In this document: positions 42,157-51,081 of the stretch, one piece after another
How the letters are laid out: every line of letters starts with the position of its first letter
Numbering within the stretch: the stretch's first letter is position 1
NCBI GenBank assembly: GCA_039588215.1
Contig: JBDHAD010000042.1
Location: 1 to 64,000 of the forward strand
DNA from: JBDHAC01 sp039588215
Lineage (GTDB): Bacteria; Gemmatimonadota; Gemmatimonadetes; Palauibacterales; Palauibacteraceae
Direction of reading: 5' to 3'
DNA: 64,000 nucleotides
The notes under the pieces: model-generated
What the model was told of the DNA's origin: nothing
Databases searched by the model: none
The model's input: the letters and a program-made list of their open reading frames with translations, nothing else
Made by a program: the position numbers and the translations under genes

Positions 42157-42753
42157 ATGGCCCTGTTACCGGACGATCCGAAGAACCAATACCGCTTGCT
42201 CGGCGTCATCCTGATCATCGCGCTCGGGGGGTTGTACTACCTCTACTTCCATCGGCCGAAGGGCGACGACCTCTTCGACCTCGAGGCGCGTGTCGAGCAG
42301 ATCGAGCAGCAGAACGAGCTCGCGGAAGCCCGGATGGAGAACCTCGACGCCGTGCGGCAAGAGCTGGAGCTCGGTGAGCGACAATTCGCCATGCTGGAAC
42401 GCCTGGTCCCCGCCGAGGGTGAGGTGCCGGCGATCTACGAGGCGATCGCGTCCGAGAGCCAGTCGCTCGGTCTCGAGTTGATGAGCGTGACGCCCGCGCA
42501 ACCGAGCGCGGACACGACGGGCTATTTCATGCGGCAGAATTGGCAGATGGAAGTCGAGGGCGAGTACCACGACGTCGGGGAATTCCTGACTCGGGTCGCT
42601 TCCTTCAGCCGTATAGTCCGGCCTGAAGTACAGGAGATTAGGCCGACCCGCGAGACGAATTCCGGCCGGCAGCTCGTGGCCGCGAAGGTCGAGCTGGAGA
42701 CGTTTGTGCTCCCGCCGGGCGCGGGGCGTGAGGGAGGGACGGATGGTAACTAG
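42157..42753 (+). CDS. pilO: type IV pilus alignment-complex protein
   Basis: 198 residues: a short cytoplasmic start (DDPKNQYRLLG), one TM (VILIIALGGLYYLYF), a coiled coil (LEARVEQIEQQNELAEARME) and a ferredoxin-like domain with LLERLVPAEGEVPAIYEAI-type sequence (MLERLVPAEG here). Dimerises with PilN. Its 3' end overlaps pilP by 11 bp. Confidence 0.92.
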   Translation: MALLPDDPKNQYRLLGVILIIALGGLYYLYFHRPKGDDLFDLEARVEQIEQQNELAEARMENLDAVRQELELGERQFAMLERLVPAEGEVPAIYEAIASESQSLGLELMSVTPAQPSADTTGYFMRQNWQMEVEGEYHDVGEFLTRVASFSRIVRPEVQEIRPTRETNSGRQLVAAKVELETFVLPPGAGREGGTDGN

Positions 42754-43186
42754 GTCCATGATGGGGGGTTGGGCTCGCCGCGCCGTTGGCGTCTTCGGTG
42801 TCGCCCTGGCCCCGGCGCTGCTCGCCGAGCCCGTTTCGGCGCAGGCGCCTGCGGAGTCAGAGGGTGTCTACCAGCGGGAAATCTTCGATTACCCGTCTCT
42901 CGGGCGTCGCAACCCGTTCCGGGGGTTGAACCAGGGTGAGCAGATCGGTCCACGATTCGATGACTTGAGGCTCAGCGGGGTGCTGTACAACCCGGCCGTG
43001 GGGAGCGTGGCGACGCTAACGGATCAGAAGACGGGGAAAAGGTATCGAGCCCGCGAGGGTGACAGGCTCGGTGAGATTCGGATCGCGGCCATCCGCCCGC
43101 AGGAAGCAGATTTCGTAATCACGAGTTTCGGCATCAGCCGACGTGAGACCCTTCGGGTCGACAGAGACAAGGAGATAGAAGGATGA
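42743..43186 (+). CDS. pilP: type IV pilus secretin-linking protein
   Basis: 147 residues from ATG 42743 (GGGAGGGA upstream); the open frame extends further up but within pilO. A signal peptide AVGVFGVALAPALLAEPVSAQ with no clear lipobox Cys, although PilP is usually a lipoprotein. The C-terminal beta domain RRNPFRGL through SGVLYNPAVGSVATLTD and YRAREGDRLGEIRIAAI is the PilP fold that contacts PilQ. Its stop overlaps pilQ (ATGA). Confidence 0.88.
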   Translation: MVTRSMMGGWARRAVGVFGVALAPALLAEPVSAQAPAESEGVYQREIFDYPSLGRRNPFRGLNQGEQIGPRFDDLRLSGVLYNPAVGSVATLTDQKTGKRYRAREGDRLGEIRIAAIRPQEADFVITSFGISRRETLRVDRDKEIEG

Positions 43187-44964
43187 TGGCTCGGTCCATC
43201 CTTGCCTTTATGGTGGCGGCGTGGTTCGGAGGGGGGTCTTCTGACGTCTCGGAAGTCCAAATCACGCCGGCCGGTGCACAGACGGAGATCACGGTATTCG
43301 TCCAGGGCGCGCAATCGGTGCAGCACTTCATGCTCGCCGAGCCAGCGCGGCTGATCCTCGATGTAGAGGGGGCTCAGCACGCGCTGCCCAGACGGATCTA
43401 CGAAGCGATCGGTCGCGGTGGGGTGACCCGGATGCGATCGAGCCAGTTCCGACCAGAGGTCGTTCGGCTCGTGTTCGACCTAACACGCGAACTGGATTAC
43501 CAGGTCGAGCGGACGGACGGCTCGGTCTCGGTGCGCTTCGAGAACCCGGGTGAGCCGTTCAGCCGCTGGTCGACGTCGGTCGGTGGTACGGCGGCACCGC
43601 CTGCGGAAGGGGCGCCCGCCGCGCGCCCGCCGATGGCGTTTGCCGTCCAGGAGACGCAACCGCGCATCAGCGTCATGTACGACAGCGCGAGCATCCTGGA
43701 TGTCCTTTCGGGCTTTTCGGAGTTCGCGGGTGTCTCGATCGTGCCGAACGGCGACGCGGCGAGCGTGATGGTCCGTGGGATCGACATCAAGAACCAGCCT
43801 TGGGATGTCGCGCTGAGCGCGATCCTCTCCGCCCAGAACCTGGGGTGGAAGACGACCGCGAGCGGGATCGTCGTCGTTGACAAGCTCGAGAACCTGAAGG
43901 CGCGGGACGAGTTGCTCAGCGAAACGCGCGTGATGCGCATCAACTACGCGAGCGCCGACTCGGTGGCTGCGACGCTCGAGAAGCTCGTGACCCCGGATCG
44001 CGGCCAGGTAGTCGCCTACGCGGGCACGAACTCCGTCATCGTGACGGACGCTCCTTCGGTGGTCGCGCGGATGGACTCGCTCGTGCGTGCGCTGGACAAG
44101 CGCACCCCGCAGGTGGCGATCGAAGCGAAGATCGTGTTCGTGGATCGCACCGATGTCCAGGAGCTCGGGATCGTCTACGACTTGAAGGAGCGTGACGCCG
44201 GCTTCGTCGAACAGGGGATCAACGACGCCATCGCGGTGCCCGATCCGAACGAGCCGCCGCAGCTGGTCGATACGGATGGCGACGGGATTCCGGACCAGGC
44301 CTTCTTCAAGCGGACAAACGAGACGCTCGTGAACCTCGGCGGGGACGCGATCGCGGCACTGGCGAACGCCAATGATCGACTGACCTCGCCCGCGCTTCAG
44401 ATCCTGACGGCGGTGGCTTTCGGTGAGTACTCGCTGTTCTCGTTCATCGAGGCCCTCGAGTCCCACCAGCTTTCGGACGTCCAGGCCGCTCCATCGATCC
44501 AGGTGGTGGACAACCACCGCGCCCGAATCCAGGTGGGTGAGCGCACTCCGATCCGCGTGCTCGAGAGAGGCGCGCAGTCGGAGGAGGCGACAATCAACGT
44601 CCAGTTCGAGGATACGGGGATCATCCTCGAGGTGACACCGCACATCACGAACAACAACCAGATCCTGCTAGACCTCTCAGCGGAGCGGTCCGGTCTGCAG
44701 GTCGGGTTGTCGGATGTGGGCTTCATCTTCGAGAGACAGGTCGGACAGACCCGACTGCTGCTCGACGATGGCGAGACGGCGGTGATCGGCGGACTCACGC
44801 TGAGCGAGGTCTCGCGCAGCGAAAGCGGGATTCCGGGGCTGATGAACATCCCGCTCATCGGCGCTCTGTTCCGGACGACGAAGGAGAACGAGATCAAACA
44901 GGATCTCATTATCCTCGTGACACCGCACATCGTCTTCCCGCGCGGGGCGGACGACGCGCGGTAG
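43183..44964 (+). CDS. pilQ: type IV pilus secretin
   Basis: 593 residues, forms the outer-membrane gate for the pilus. AMIN domain (~30-115, PARLILDVEGAQHALP), STN/N0 (~155-210, SILDVLSGFSEFAGVSIVP), secretin N1 domain (~230-310, ETRVMRINYASADSVAATL), and the secretin core ending LLLDDGETAVIGGLTLSE, GIPGLMNIPLIGALF and DLIILVTPHIV. An Asp-rich insert (LVDTDGDGIPDQAFF) resembles a Ca2+-binding TSP3-like loop. The N-terminal signal sequence is short. A strong terminator follows. Confidence 0.96.
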   Translation: MMARSILAFMVAAWFGGGSSDVSEVQITPAGAQTEITVFVQGAQSVQHFMLAEPARLILDVEGAQHALPRRIYEAIGRGGVTRMRSSQFRPEVVRLVFDLTRELDYQVERTDGSVSVRFENPGEPFSRWSTSVGGTAAPPAEGAPAARPPMAFAVQETQPRISVMYDSASILDVLSGFSEFAGVSIVPNGDAASVMVRGIDIKNQPWDVALSAILSAQNLGWKTTASGIVVVDKLENLKARDELLSETRVMRINYASADSVAATLEKLVTPDRGQVVAYAGTNSVIVTDAPSVVARMDSLVRALDKRTPQVAIEAKIVFVDRTDVQELGIVYDLKERDAGFVEQGINDAIAVPDPNEPPQLVDTDGDGIPDQAFFKRTNETLVNLGGDAIAALANANDRLTSPALQILTAVAFGEYSLFSFIEALESHQLSDVQAAPSIQVVDNHRARIQVGERTPIRVLERGAQSEEATINVQFEDTGIILEVTPHITNNNQILLDLSAERSGLQVGLSDVGFIFERQVGQTRLLLDDGETAVIGGLTLSEVSRSESGIPGLMNIPLIGALFRTTKENEIKQDLIILVTPHIVFPRGADDAR

Positions 44965-45013
44965 GGGTTCCGAGAGGACGCTTGTTATCGAGCGAGTCCT
45001 CCTTCACTATTGG

Positions 45014-45043
45014 GGCCCGGCCTTAGCGCCGGGCCTTTTTTTT
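45014..45043 (+). terminator. rho-independent terminator after pilQ
   Basis: GGCCCGGC (45014-45021), loop CTTAGC, GCCGGGCC (45028-45035), then eight T. Ends the pilMNOPQ transcript and separates it from the aro-top operon. Confidence 0.93.
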
Positions 45044-45104
45044 GCCACCCGATCGGGAACACCGGGTGGCGCGATCGTTGCCCGACACGCGACTGGAAGG
45101 CTTG

Positions 45105-46319
45105 TTGAAGACCGTTCGCTTCACGACAGCCGGAGAGTCACACGGTAAAGGCCTCGTGGTCATCCTCGAGGGAATCCCGGCGGGGCTTCCCCTCGAGCCC
45201 GCGTTCATCGCGGCGCACCTCGCGCGGCGGCAGGGGGGGCACGGCCGAGGCGGGCGCATGAAGATCGAGCAGGACGCCGGCGAGATCCTGAGCGGTGTCC
45301 GCCTCGGCGAGACGCTCGGCTCCCCGATCTCCGTGTGGATCCGCAATCGCGACTTCCAGAACTGGGAGACGGCGATGGCGATCGAGACGCCCGTTGGGGT
45401 CTCCGACGAGGAGCTTCGCCGCGTGACGCTTCCGCGCCCCGGCCATGCTGATCTGGTCGGCATGCTCAAGTACGACCGGTCCGATGCGCGCGATGTCTTG
45501 GAGCGAGCCAGTGCCAGGGAGACCGCCGTACGCGTGGCAGCAGGGGCCGTGGCCCGGCGGCTGCTGCAGGAGTTCGGCATCCGCGTCGACAGCCATGTCG
45601 TGCGGTTGGGTGGGGTCGAGGCCCGCGTCCCCGACCCACTCCCGGAGGATCTGAACGAGACAGCCGACAAGTCCCCCGTTCGTTGTCTGGATCCCGAAGC
45701 TAGCAAGGCCATGGTGGCCGCCATCGATGCCGCGGGTCGGGAAGGGGATTCGCTTGGCGGTGTGTTCGAGGTGGTCGCCCGCGGCGTGCCATTGGGGCTG
45801 GGGAGCCACGTATCGTGGGATCGCCGACTCGGGGCGCGGGTCGCGAGTGCTCTCATGTCGATCCACGCGATGAAGGGGGTCGAGATCGGGATGGGATTCG
45901 CCGCAGCGGAGTCGCGCGGATCAGATGTCCACGACGAGATCGAGGCGGAACCCGGCCGCACCCTCACGGGCGGATACAGACGCCGCCGAAACAACGCTGG
46001 TGGCTTGGAGGGCGGGATGTCTAGCGGTGAGCCTCTCGTCGCCCGGGTCGCCATGAAACCGCTCAGCTCGCTGCGCCGCCCACTGGACAGCGTAGATGTC
46101 GAGACAGGCGAGCCGGCCAAGGCGATCAGGGAGCGGAGCGACGTCTGCGCCGTCCCCGCCGCCGCCATCGTCGGAGAGGCGATGCTCTCCCTCGTTCTGG
46201 CGGATGCGCTGCGCGAGAAGTTCGGCGCGGACTCGTTGGAGGAGATGCGCGAGAATTACGAGGCGTACCTGCGACGCATCAACCGTCGCTCGTTCGACGT
46301 GGACGATGGCCACGGATGA
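45105..46319 (+). CDS. aroC: chorismate synthase
   Basis: Last common step of aromatic amino-acid synthesis (EPSP to chorismate, FMNH2-dependent). 404 residues. Signatures: FTTAGESHGKGLVVILEG, GRGGRMKIEQD, RRNNAGGLEGGMSSGEPLV and the PAAAIVGEAMLSLVL end motif. The frame is open from 45042. TTG 45105 is chosen because GGAAGG lies 4 nt upstream and the product then begins KTVRFTTAGESHG, in line with other AroC. GTG 45066 is an alternative that would add residues. First gene of the aroC-aroK-topA-xerC-hslV chain. Confidence 0.94.
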   Translation: MKTVRFTTAGESHGKGLVVILEGIPAGLPLEPAFIAAHLARRQGGHGRGGRMKIEQDAGEILSGVRLGETLGSPISVWIRNRDFQNWETAMAIETPVGVSDEELRRVTLPRPGHADLVGMLKYDRSDARDVLERASARETAVRVAAGAVARRLLQEFGIRVDSHVVRLGGVEARVPDPLPEDLNETADKSPVRCLDPEASKAMVAAIDAAGREGDSLGGVFEVVARGVPLGLGSHVSWDRRLGARVASALMSIHAMKGVEIGMGFAAAESRGSDVHDEIEAEPGRTLTGGYRRRRNNAGGLEGGMSSGEPLVARVAMKPLSSLRRPLDSVDVETGEPAKAIRERSDVCAVPAAAIVGEAMLSLVLADALREKFGADSLEEMRENYEAYLRRINRRSFDVDDGHG

Positions 46320-46906
46320 CCGGAGTGGTGAAGGCCGTGCCTGATCGTTGGCCGTCTTGCATCCTCCTCGTCGGTCTGAGCGGCTCCGGAAAGAGCACCG
46401 TCGGCAAGGAGCTGGCCGACCGAATAGGCTATCGGTTCGTGGACCTGGACAGCGAGATCGAAGCGGTGGCGGGCCAGAGCGTCCCGGAGATCTTCCAGGC
46501 GCTCGGTGAGTCGGGTTTCCGGCGTCTGGAGGCCGAGGCGACCGAGGCCATCCGCGGCCGGCGGGGGCTCGTGGTGGCGACGGGAGGTGGGTGGATGGCC
46601 CGCCAGGACATCGAAACGGCATGGTCGGATAGCGTGCGGGTGTGGCTCTGCGTTCGGCCCGAGACGGCGGCCCGGCGGCTCGATCGACGGCTGGAGACCC
46701 GTCCCCTGCTCGAGCCCGGGGCGCCGGAGGCCTCACTGGGCCGTCTGCTCGATGCCCGACGCGCGGCCTACTCGGACGCGGAGTGTGAGGTGGATACGGA
46801 GGGTCGCTCGGCTCCCGAGGTCGTGGATGAAGTGCTGAAACAATTACGGGGCTACCGCCTAACAGGGAATGCCGAAGGGACCAACAAGGTGGGGGAGCGC
46901 GCGTGA
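46316..46906 (+). CDS. aroK: shikimate kinase
   Basis: 196 residues. P-loop LLVGLSGSGKSTVGKELA, shikimate-binding FVDLDSEIE and GESGFRRLEAEA, then VVATGGGWMAR and the adenine lid RRLETRPLLEP. Supplies shikimate-3-phosphate upstream of AroC's substrate. ATGA overlap with aroC, GTGA overlap with topA. The last ~20 residues (after LKQLRGY) are an extension beyond the usual end. Confidence 0.93.
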   Translation: MTGVVKAVPDRWPSCILLVGLSGSGKSTVGKELADRIGYRFVDLDSEIEAVAGQSVPEIFQALGESGFRRLEAEATEAIRGRRGLVVATGGGWMARQDIETAWSDSVRVWLCVRPETAARRLDRRLETRPLLEPGAPEASLGRLLDARRAAYSDAECEVDTEGRSAPEVVDEVLKQLRGYRLTGNAEGTNKVGERA

Positions 46907-49509
46907 AGCACCTGGTTATCGTCGAGTCACCAGCCAAGGCGAGGACTCTGGAGGGGTACCTGGGGGACGGGTACAAGGTCGAGGCATCGGTGGGACATGT
47001 GCTCGATCTCCCCAAGAGTGGTCTCGGGGTCGACGTTGAAAGCGGCTTCGAGCCCGAATACGTGACCATCGAGGGCAAGCAGCCGGTCCTCAAGAAGCTG
47101 CGTAGCGCCGCCAAGGATGCCGACCTGATTCTGCTCGCCACCGACCCGGACCGGGAGGGCGAGGCGATCGCGTACCATATCGCTTTGCAGCTCGGCTACG
47201 AGACCGGGGGGGATGGCGAGCGCTTCAAGCGCATCACGTTCAACGAGATTACCCGGAGCGCCGTGCGGGGCGCACTCGAGCACCCGACCGTTCTGGATCT
47301 GAATCGGGTCGAGGCGCAACAGGCCCGACGAATCCTGGATCGCCTGGTCGGCTACAAACTGTCACCGCTTCTGTGGAAGAAGATCAACCCGGGCCTGTCC
47401 GCCGGGCGCGTCCAGTCGGTGGCCGTCCGGCTGCTCGTCGAGCGAGAGCGAGCCCGTCGCGCGTTCCGATCGGCTGGCTTCTGGGATCTTCGAGCCCAGC
47501 TGATCGCCGACGGTCGCCCGTTCACTGCGGATCTGACGCACGTGGGCGGAATACCGCTGGCTACCGGAAAAGACTTCGACGAACGCACCGGCGAGCTGAA
47601 GGGTGGCAAAGACGTCCTGTGGGTGGACGAGGCATCGGCTGCGACGCTGAAGGACAGGCTCGCGGACGAGACCTTCTCCGTGAGTTCGCTAGAGGAGAAG
47701 CGATCGACGCGGAGCCCGTACGCGCCCTTCACCACGTCCAGTCTTCAGCAGGAGGCGAACCGGAAACTGAACCTCGGGGCGCGCCGGACGATGCGGATCG
47801 CGCAGAGGCTGTACGAGGATGGGCTGATCACGTACATGCGCACCGACTCCGTGCAGCTCTCCGAGCAGGCGGTCGTCGCCATCCGAGAGAAGGTCGAAAA
47901 CCGGTACGGGGCCGAATACCTGAGTGACAAGCCGCGCCGCTTCAAGACGAAGACGAAGGGAGCACAGGAGGCGCACGAGGCGATCCGGCCCGCCGGGACG
48001 CGAATGCCCACGGCGGCGGAGCTCCGCCTCGAGGGCGGTGCGCGGGCGCTTTACGATCTGATCTGGAAGCGGACGGTCGCCACCCAGATGGCCGATGCGC
48101 GCCAGAAGCACCTGACGGTCCTGGTCAAGGCAGACGACGCGGTGTTTCGAGCAACCGGGAAGGTGATCGAGTTCCCCGGATTCTTCCGAGCTTACGTGGA
48201 GGGTCAGGATGATCCCGAGGCCGCTCTCGAAGACCAGGAGGTCGTGCTCCCGGAGCTCACCGAAGGACAAGAGGTTGCCTGCAGCGAGCTCGAGACACTG
48301 GGTCACGAGACGAAGCCACCGGCCCGCTACACCGATGCCACGCTGGTGAAGGCCCTCGAGAGCGAGGGGATCGGACGTCCATCGACGTACGCGGCGATCA
48401 TCGCGACGATCTTGGATCGGGGGTACGCGGAGCGCCAAAGGAAGCAACTCGTCCCGAGCTTCATCGCATTCGCGGTGACGCACCTGCTCGAGGATCACTT
48501 CCCGGATCTGGTCGATACCGGTTTCACGGCCGAGATGGAGGACTCGCTCGACGCGATCGCCTCGGGCAGCGTCGACTGGCGGACCTACCTGGACTTCTAC
48601 AGCGGGGAACAGGGATTCGAGGCCCGGCTCAGCGAGCGCGAGGGTGCGATCGATCCACGCGAGGCATCGACCGTGGAGCTCAGCGACATGCGTCCTCGGG
48701 TCCGAATCGGCCGTTACGGTCCGTTCCTGGAGCTGGAGCGCGATGGAGAGCGCCTCACCGCTCCGATCCCCGAAGGCGTTGCCCCTGCAGATCTTACGGA
48801 TGAGGAAGCGGTCGCGCTCATCGAAAAGCGGGCCCAGGGCCCGGAGGAACTGGGGGTAGACCCGGCGACGGATAAGCCGGTGTATCTGCTCACCGGCCGG
48901 TTCGGCCCTTACGTTCAACTGGGCGAGGCGGGCGAGGACGGGGCCAAGCCACCCAGGGCCTCTCTGCCCGACCACGTGAGCCACGACCGCGTCACACTCG
49001 AGCTCGCGCTCAAGCTGCTAGCGATGCCGTCGCCCCTGGGCGCGCACCCGGATACAGGTCATCCGGTCAAGGTCGGGATCGGACGATACGGCCCGTACGT
49101 CGTCCACGAGGGAGATTATCGATCCTTGCAGGCGGAGGATGATCCGCTGGACATCACGCTGGATCGCGCCCTCGAGCTGCTCGCGCAGCCCAAACGACGA
49201 GGGCGACGCGGCGTCGGAAGCAAGCCGCTGCGGGAGGTAGGTGCTCACCCGGGCGACGAGCAGCCCATCTCGCTTTATGAGGGGCGTTACGGACCGTACG
49301 TGAAGCACGGAAAGACGAACGCCTCGCTGCCAAAGGGCATGGAGCCCGAGGACGTGACGGTCGACATCGCACTCGAACTGCTCGAGGCCAGACGCCAGCG
49401 CGAAGCGGCCAAAAAGTCCAAGAAGCGCACCAAGGGCTCGACCAAGGCCGCCTCCAAGGGCTCGTCCAGGGCGGCCCCCAGGGGTGGAAGCAAGCGTGGC
49501 AAGTCATAA
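46903..49509 (+). CDS. topA: DNA topoisomerase I (type IA)
   Basis: 868 residues. Toprim HLVIVESPAKARTLEGYLG and ATDPDREGEAIAYH. The catalytic Tyr lies in GLITYMRTDSVQLS. SAGRVQSVAVRLLVERE is the domain II signature. In place of zinc fingers the C-terminus carries repeated TopA_C-type modules: PVYLLTGRFGPYVQLG, PVKVGIGRYGPYVVH and PISLYEGRYGPYVKHG, and a last Lys/Ser/Ala-rich tail. It relaxes negative supercoils. GTG 46903 overlaps the aroK stop. Confidence 0.96.
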   Translation: MKHLVIVESPAKARTLEGYLGDGYKVEASVGHVLDLPKSGLGVDVESGFEPEYVTIEGKQPVLKKLRSAAKDADLILLATDPDREGEAIAYHIALQLGYETGGDGERFKRITFNEITRSAVRGALEHPTVLDLNRVEAQQARRILDRLVGYKLSPLLWKKINPGLSAGRVQSVAVRLLVERERARRAFRSAGFWDLRAQLIADGRPFTADLTHVGGIPLATGKDFDERTGELKGGKDVLWVDEASAATLKDRLADETFSVSSLEEKRSTRSPYAPFTTSSLQQEANRKLNLGARRTMRIAQRLYEDGLITYMRTDSVQLSEQAVVAIREKVENRYGAEYLSDKPRRFKTKTKGAQEAHEAIRPAGTRMPTAAELRLEGGARALYDLIWKRTVATQMADARQKHLTVLVKADDAVFRATGKVIEFPGFFRAYVEGQDDPEAALEDQEVVLPELTEGQEVACSELETLGHETKPPARYTDATLVKALESEGIGRPSTYAAIIATILDRGYAERQRKQLVPSFIAFAVTHLLEDHFPDLVDTGFTAEMEDSLDAIASGSVDWRTYLDFYSGEQGFEARLSEREGAIDPREASTVELSDMRPRVRIGRYGPFLELERDGERLTAPIPEGVAPADLTDEEAVALIEKRAQGPEELGVDPATDKPVYLLTGRFGPYVQLGEAGEDGAKPPRASLPDHVSHDRVTLELALKLLAMPSPLGAHPDTGHPVKVGIGRYGPYVVHEGDYRSLQAEDDPLDITLDRALELLAQPKRRGRRGVGSKPLREVGAHPGDEQPISLYEGRYGPYVKHGKTNASLPKGMEPEDVTVDIALELLEARRQREAAKKSKKRTKGSTKAASKGSSRAAPRGGSKRGKS

Positions 49510-50485
49510 CGGTCGGACGGAAGAGACCCCCGCGAGCGAGGCCCTGCGCGACGACTTCCTACGCTACGCCGCGCTGGAGCGTCGGCTCTCTCCCAACACC
49601 GTTGCCGCGTACCGCCGTGATCTCAGCCAATTCGAGCAGTTTCAGAACGATTACCTCGGGCGGTTCGACTGGTCCTGGGTCGATGTGGATCGGCTGACGA
49701 TTCGCTCCTTCCTCGGATCGCTCGAACAGCGCGGGCTGCGGCGCTCCACCATTCAGAGGAAGTTGTCGGCACTTCGCGCCTTCTACGCGTTCCTGCACCG
49801 TACGGATGTCGTGGAGTCGAACCCGGCGAGGCTCGTGCGAGCTCCGAGGCGCGAAAGAACCCTGCCCGGATACCTGACTCGGGAGCGGGCCGATACGCTG
49901 TTCGATTTCTTGGTAGCGGATGCGCGCGCGGTGGGCAGCGCGGTCGCGCTTCGGCGTTGGGCGCTCATGGAGCTCATGTACTCGTGCGGCCTGCGACTCG
50001 CCGAGGCGCAGGGGCTCGACGTAGGCGATGTGGATCTGAGCGGGCGCTCCGTTCGCGTGTTCGGGAAAGGCGAGGTGGAGCGAGTCGTACCGCTTGGTAC
50101 GCGAGCCGCCGAGGCTTTAAGTGCTTACATGGCAACACGTGCCGATCTCACATCTTCGGCTGGAGGCGGACGCCCGAGTGGAGCCGAAGCTCCTTTGTTT
50201 CTTTCGGTGCGGGGGACGCGGCTTTCACGGCGCCAGATCCAGCGGACCGTGACCGACGCGCTCCGGCTGGCGGCAGGCGGCGAGCGGCTCTCGACCCACT
50301 CGCTACGGCACACATTCGCCACGCACCTGTTGGATGGGGGGGCGGATTTGGTGTCGGTAAAGGAGATGCTTGGGCACGCGAGCCTCTCGACGACGCGGGT
50401 CTACACCCATACATCGGTCGAGCGGCTCAGGGATGTCCACGCGCGATCGCACCCGAGAGGGGGCGGGCGAGAAAGTGGAAAATGA
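49496..50485 (+). CDS. xerC: tyrosine recombinase for chromosome dimer resolution
   Basis: 329 residues from GTG 49496, which overlaps topA by 14 bp. N-terminal SAM-like core-binding domain with LSPNTVAAYRRDLSQFEQF. Catalytic residues: Arg in YSCGLRLAEAQGL, Lys in VFGKGEVERVVPLG, His-Leu-Arg in THSLRHTFATHLLDGGADL, His in LGHASLSTTRVYTH with the nucleophile Tyr in VYTH. Order topA-xerC-hslV-hslU equals that of Bacillus topA-(trmFO)-xerC-clpQ-clpY. An internal repeat-rich insert (~215-235) is longer than usual. Confidence 0.93.
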   Translation: MASHNGRTEETPASEALRDDFLRYAALERRLSPNTVAAYRRDLSQFEQFQNDYLGRFDWSWVDVDRLTIRSFLGSLEQRGLRRSTIQRKLSALRAFYAFLHRTDVVESNPARLVRAPRRERTLPGYLTRERADTLFDFLVADARAVGSAVALRRWALMELMYSCGLRLAEAQGLDVGDVDLSGRSVRVFGKGEVERVVPLGTRAAEALSAYMATRADLTSSAGGGRPSGAEAPLFLSVRGTRLSRRQIQRTVTDALRLAAGGERLSTHSLRHTFATHLLDGGADLVSVKEMLGHASLSTTRVYTHTSVERLRDVHARSHPRGGGRESGK

Positions 50486-51021
50486 CTGAGTTCAGAGGGA
50501 CGACGATTCTCTGCGTGCGGCGCGGTGGCCGGGTCGCAATGGGCGGAGATGGCCAGGTGACGATGAACGACACCATCGTCAAGGCACGGGCCGCAAAGGT
50601 TCGGCACATGCGGGACGGGGCGATTCTCGCCGGTTTCGCCGGCGGCGTCGCCGACGCCCTCGCGCTGTTCGAGAAGTTCGAGAGCCAGCTCGAGCGGCAC
50701 CCGCGCAACCTTACCCGGGCCGCGGTCGAGCTGGCGAAGGAGTGGCGTAGCGACCGGTACCTGCGACGTCTCGAGGCACTGCTGGCCGTCGCGGATCGGC
50801 AGACGAGCCTGCTCATCTCCGGTACGGGCGAGGTCATCGAGCCCGATGAGGGCATCCTGGCGCTTGGCTCCGGAGGGCCATACGCGCTTGCGGCGGCCAA
50901 GGGGCTCGTGGAGCACTCGGACTTGAGCGCGTCGGACGTCGTTCGCAGCAGCTTGCGGATCGCGGCCGAGATCTGCGTTTACAGCAATCAGGAGATCACG
51001 GTTCTCGAGCTCGAGACATAA
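50482..51021 (+). CDS. hslV: ATP-dependent protease HslVU peptidase subunit
   Basis: 179 residues, double-ring proteasome-like peptidase. The N-terminus MTEFRGTTILCVRRGG resembles Bacillus ClpQ/CodW (MSSFHATTIFAVQH) more than E. coli HslV (MTTIV). After Met removal Thr2 or, after propeptide loss, Thr7/8 could be the nucleophile; which one is not decided by sequence. Family motifs: MGGDGQVTMNDTIVK, LAGFAGGVADALALFEKFE, LAKEWRSDRYLRRLEALL and LALGSGGPYALAAA. ATGA overlap with xerC. Confidence 0.95.
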   Translation: MTEFRGTTILCVRRGGRVAMGGDGQVTMNDTIVKARAAKVRHMRDGAILAGFAGGVADALALFEKFESQLERHPRNLTRAAVELAKEWRSDRYLRRLEALLAVADRQTSLLISGTGEVIEPDEGILALGSGGPYALAAAKGLVEHSDLSASDVVRSSLRIAAEICVYSNQEITVLELET

Positions 51022-51081
51022 TGTGGTCCCACCCGCCGCCGAGCGGGCGAATCGACCCCAACCCGACAAGATGAGTCGAAG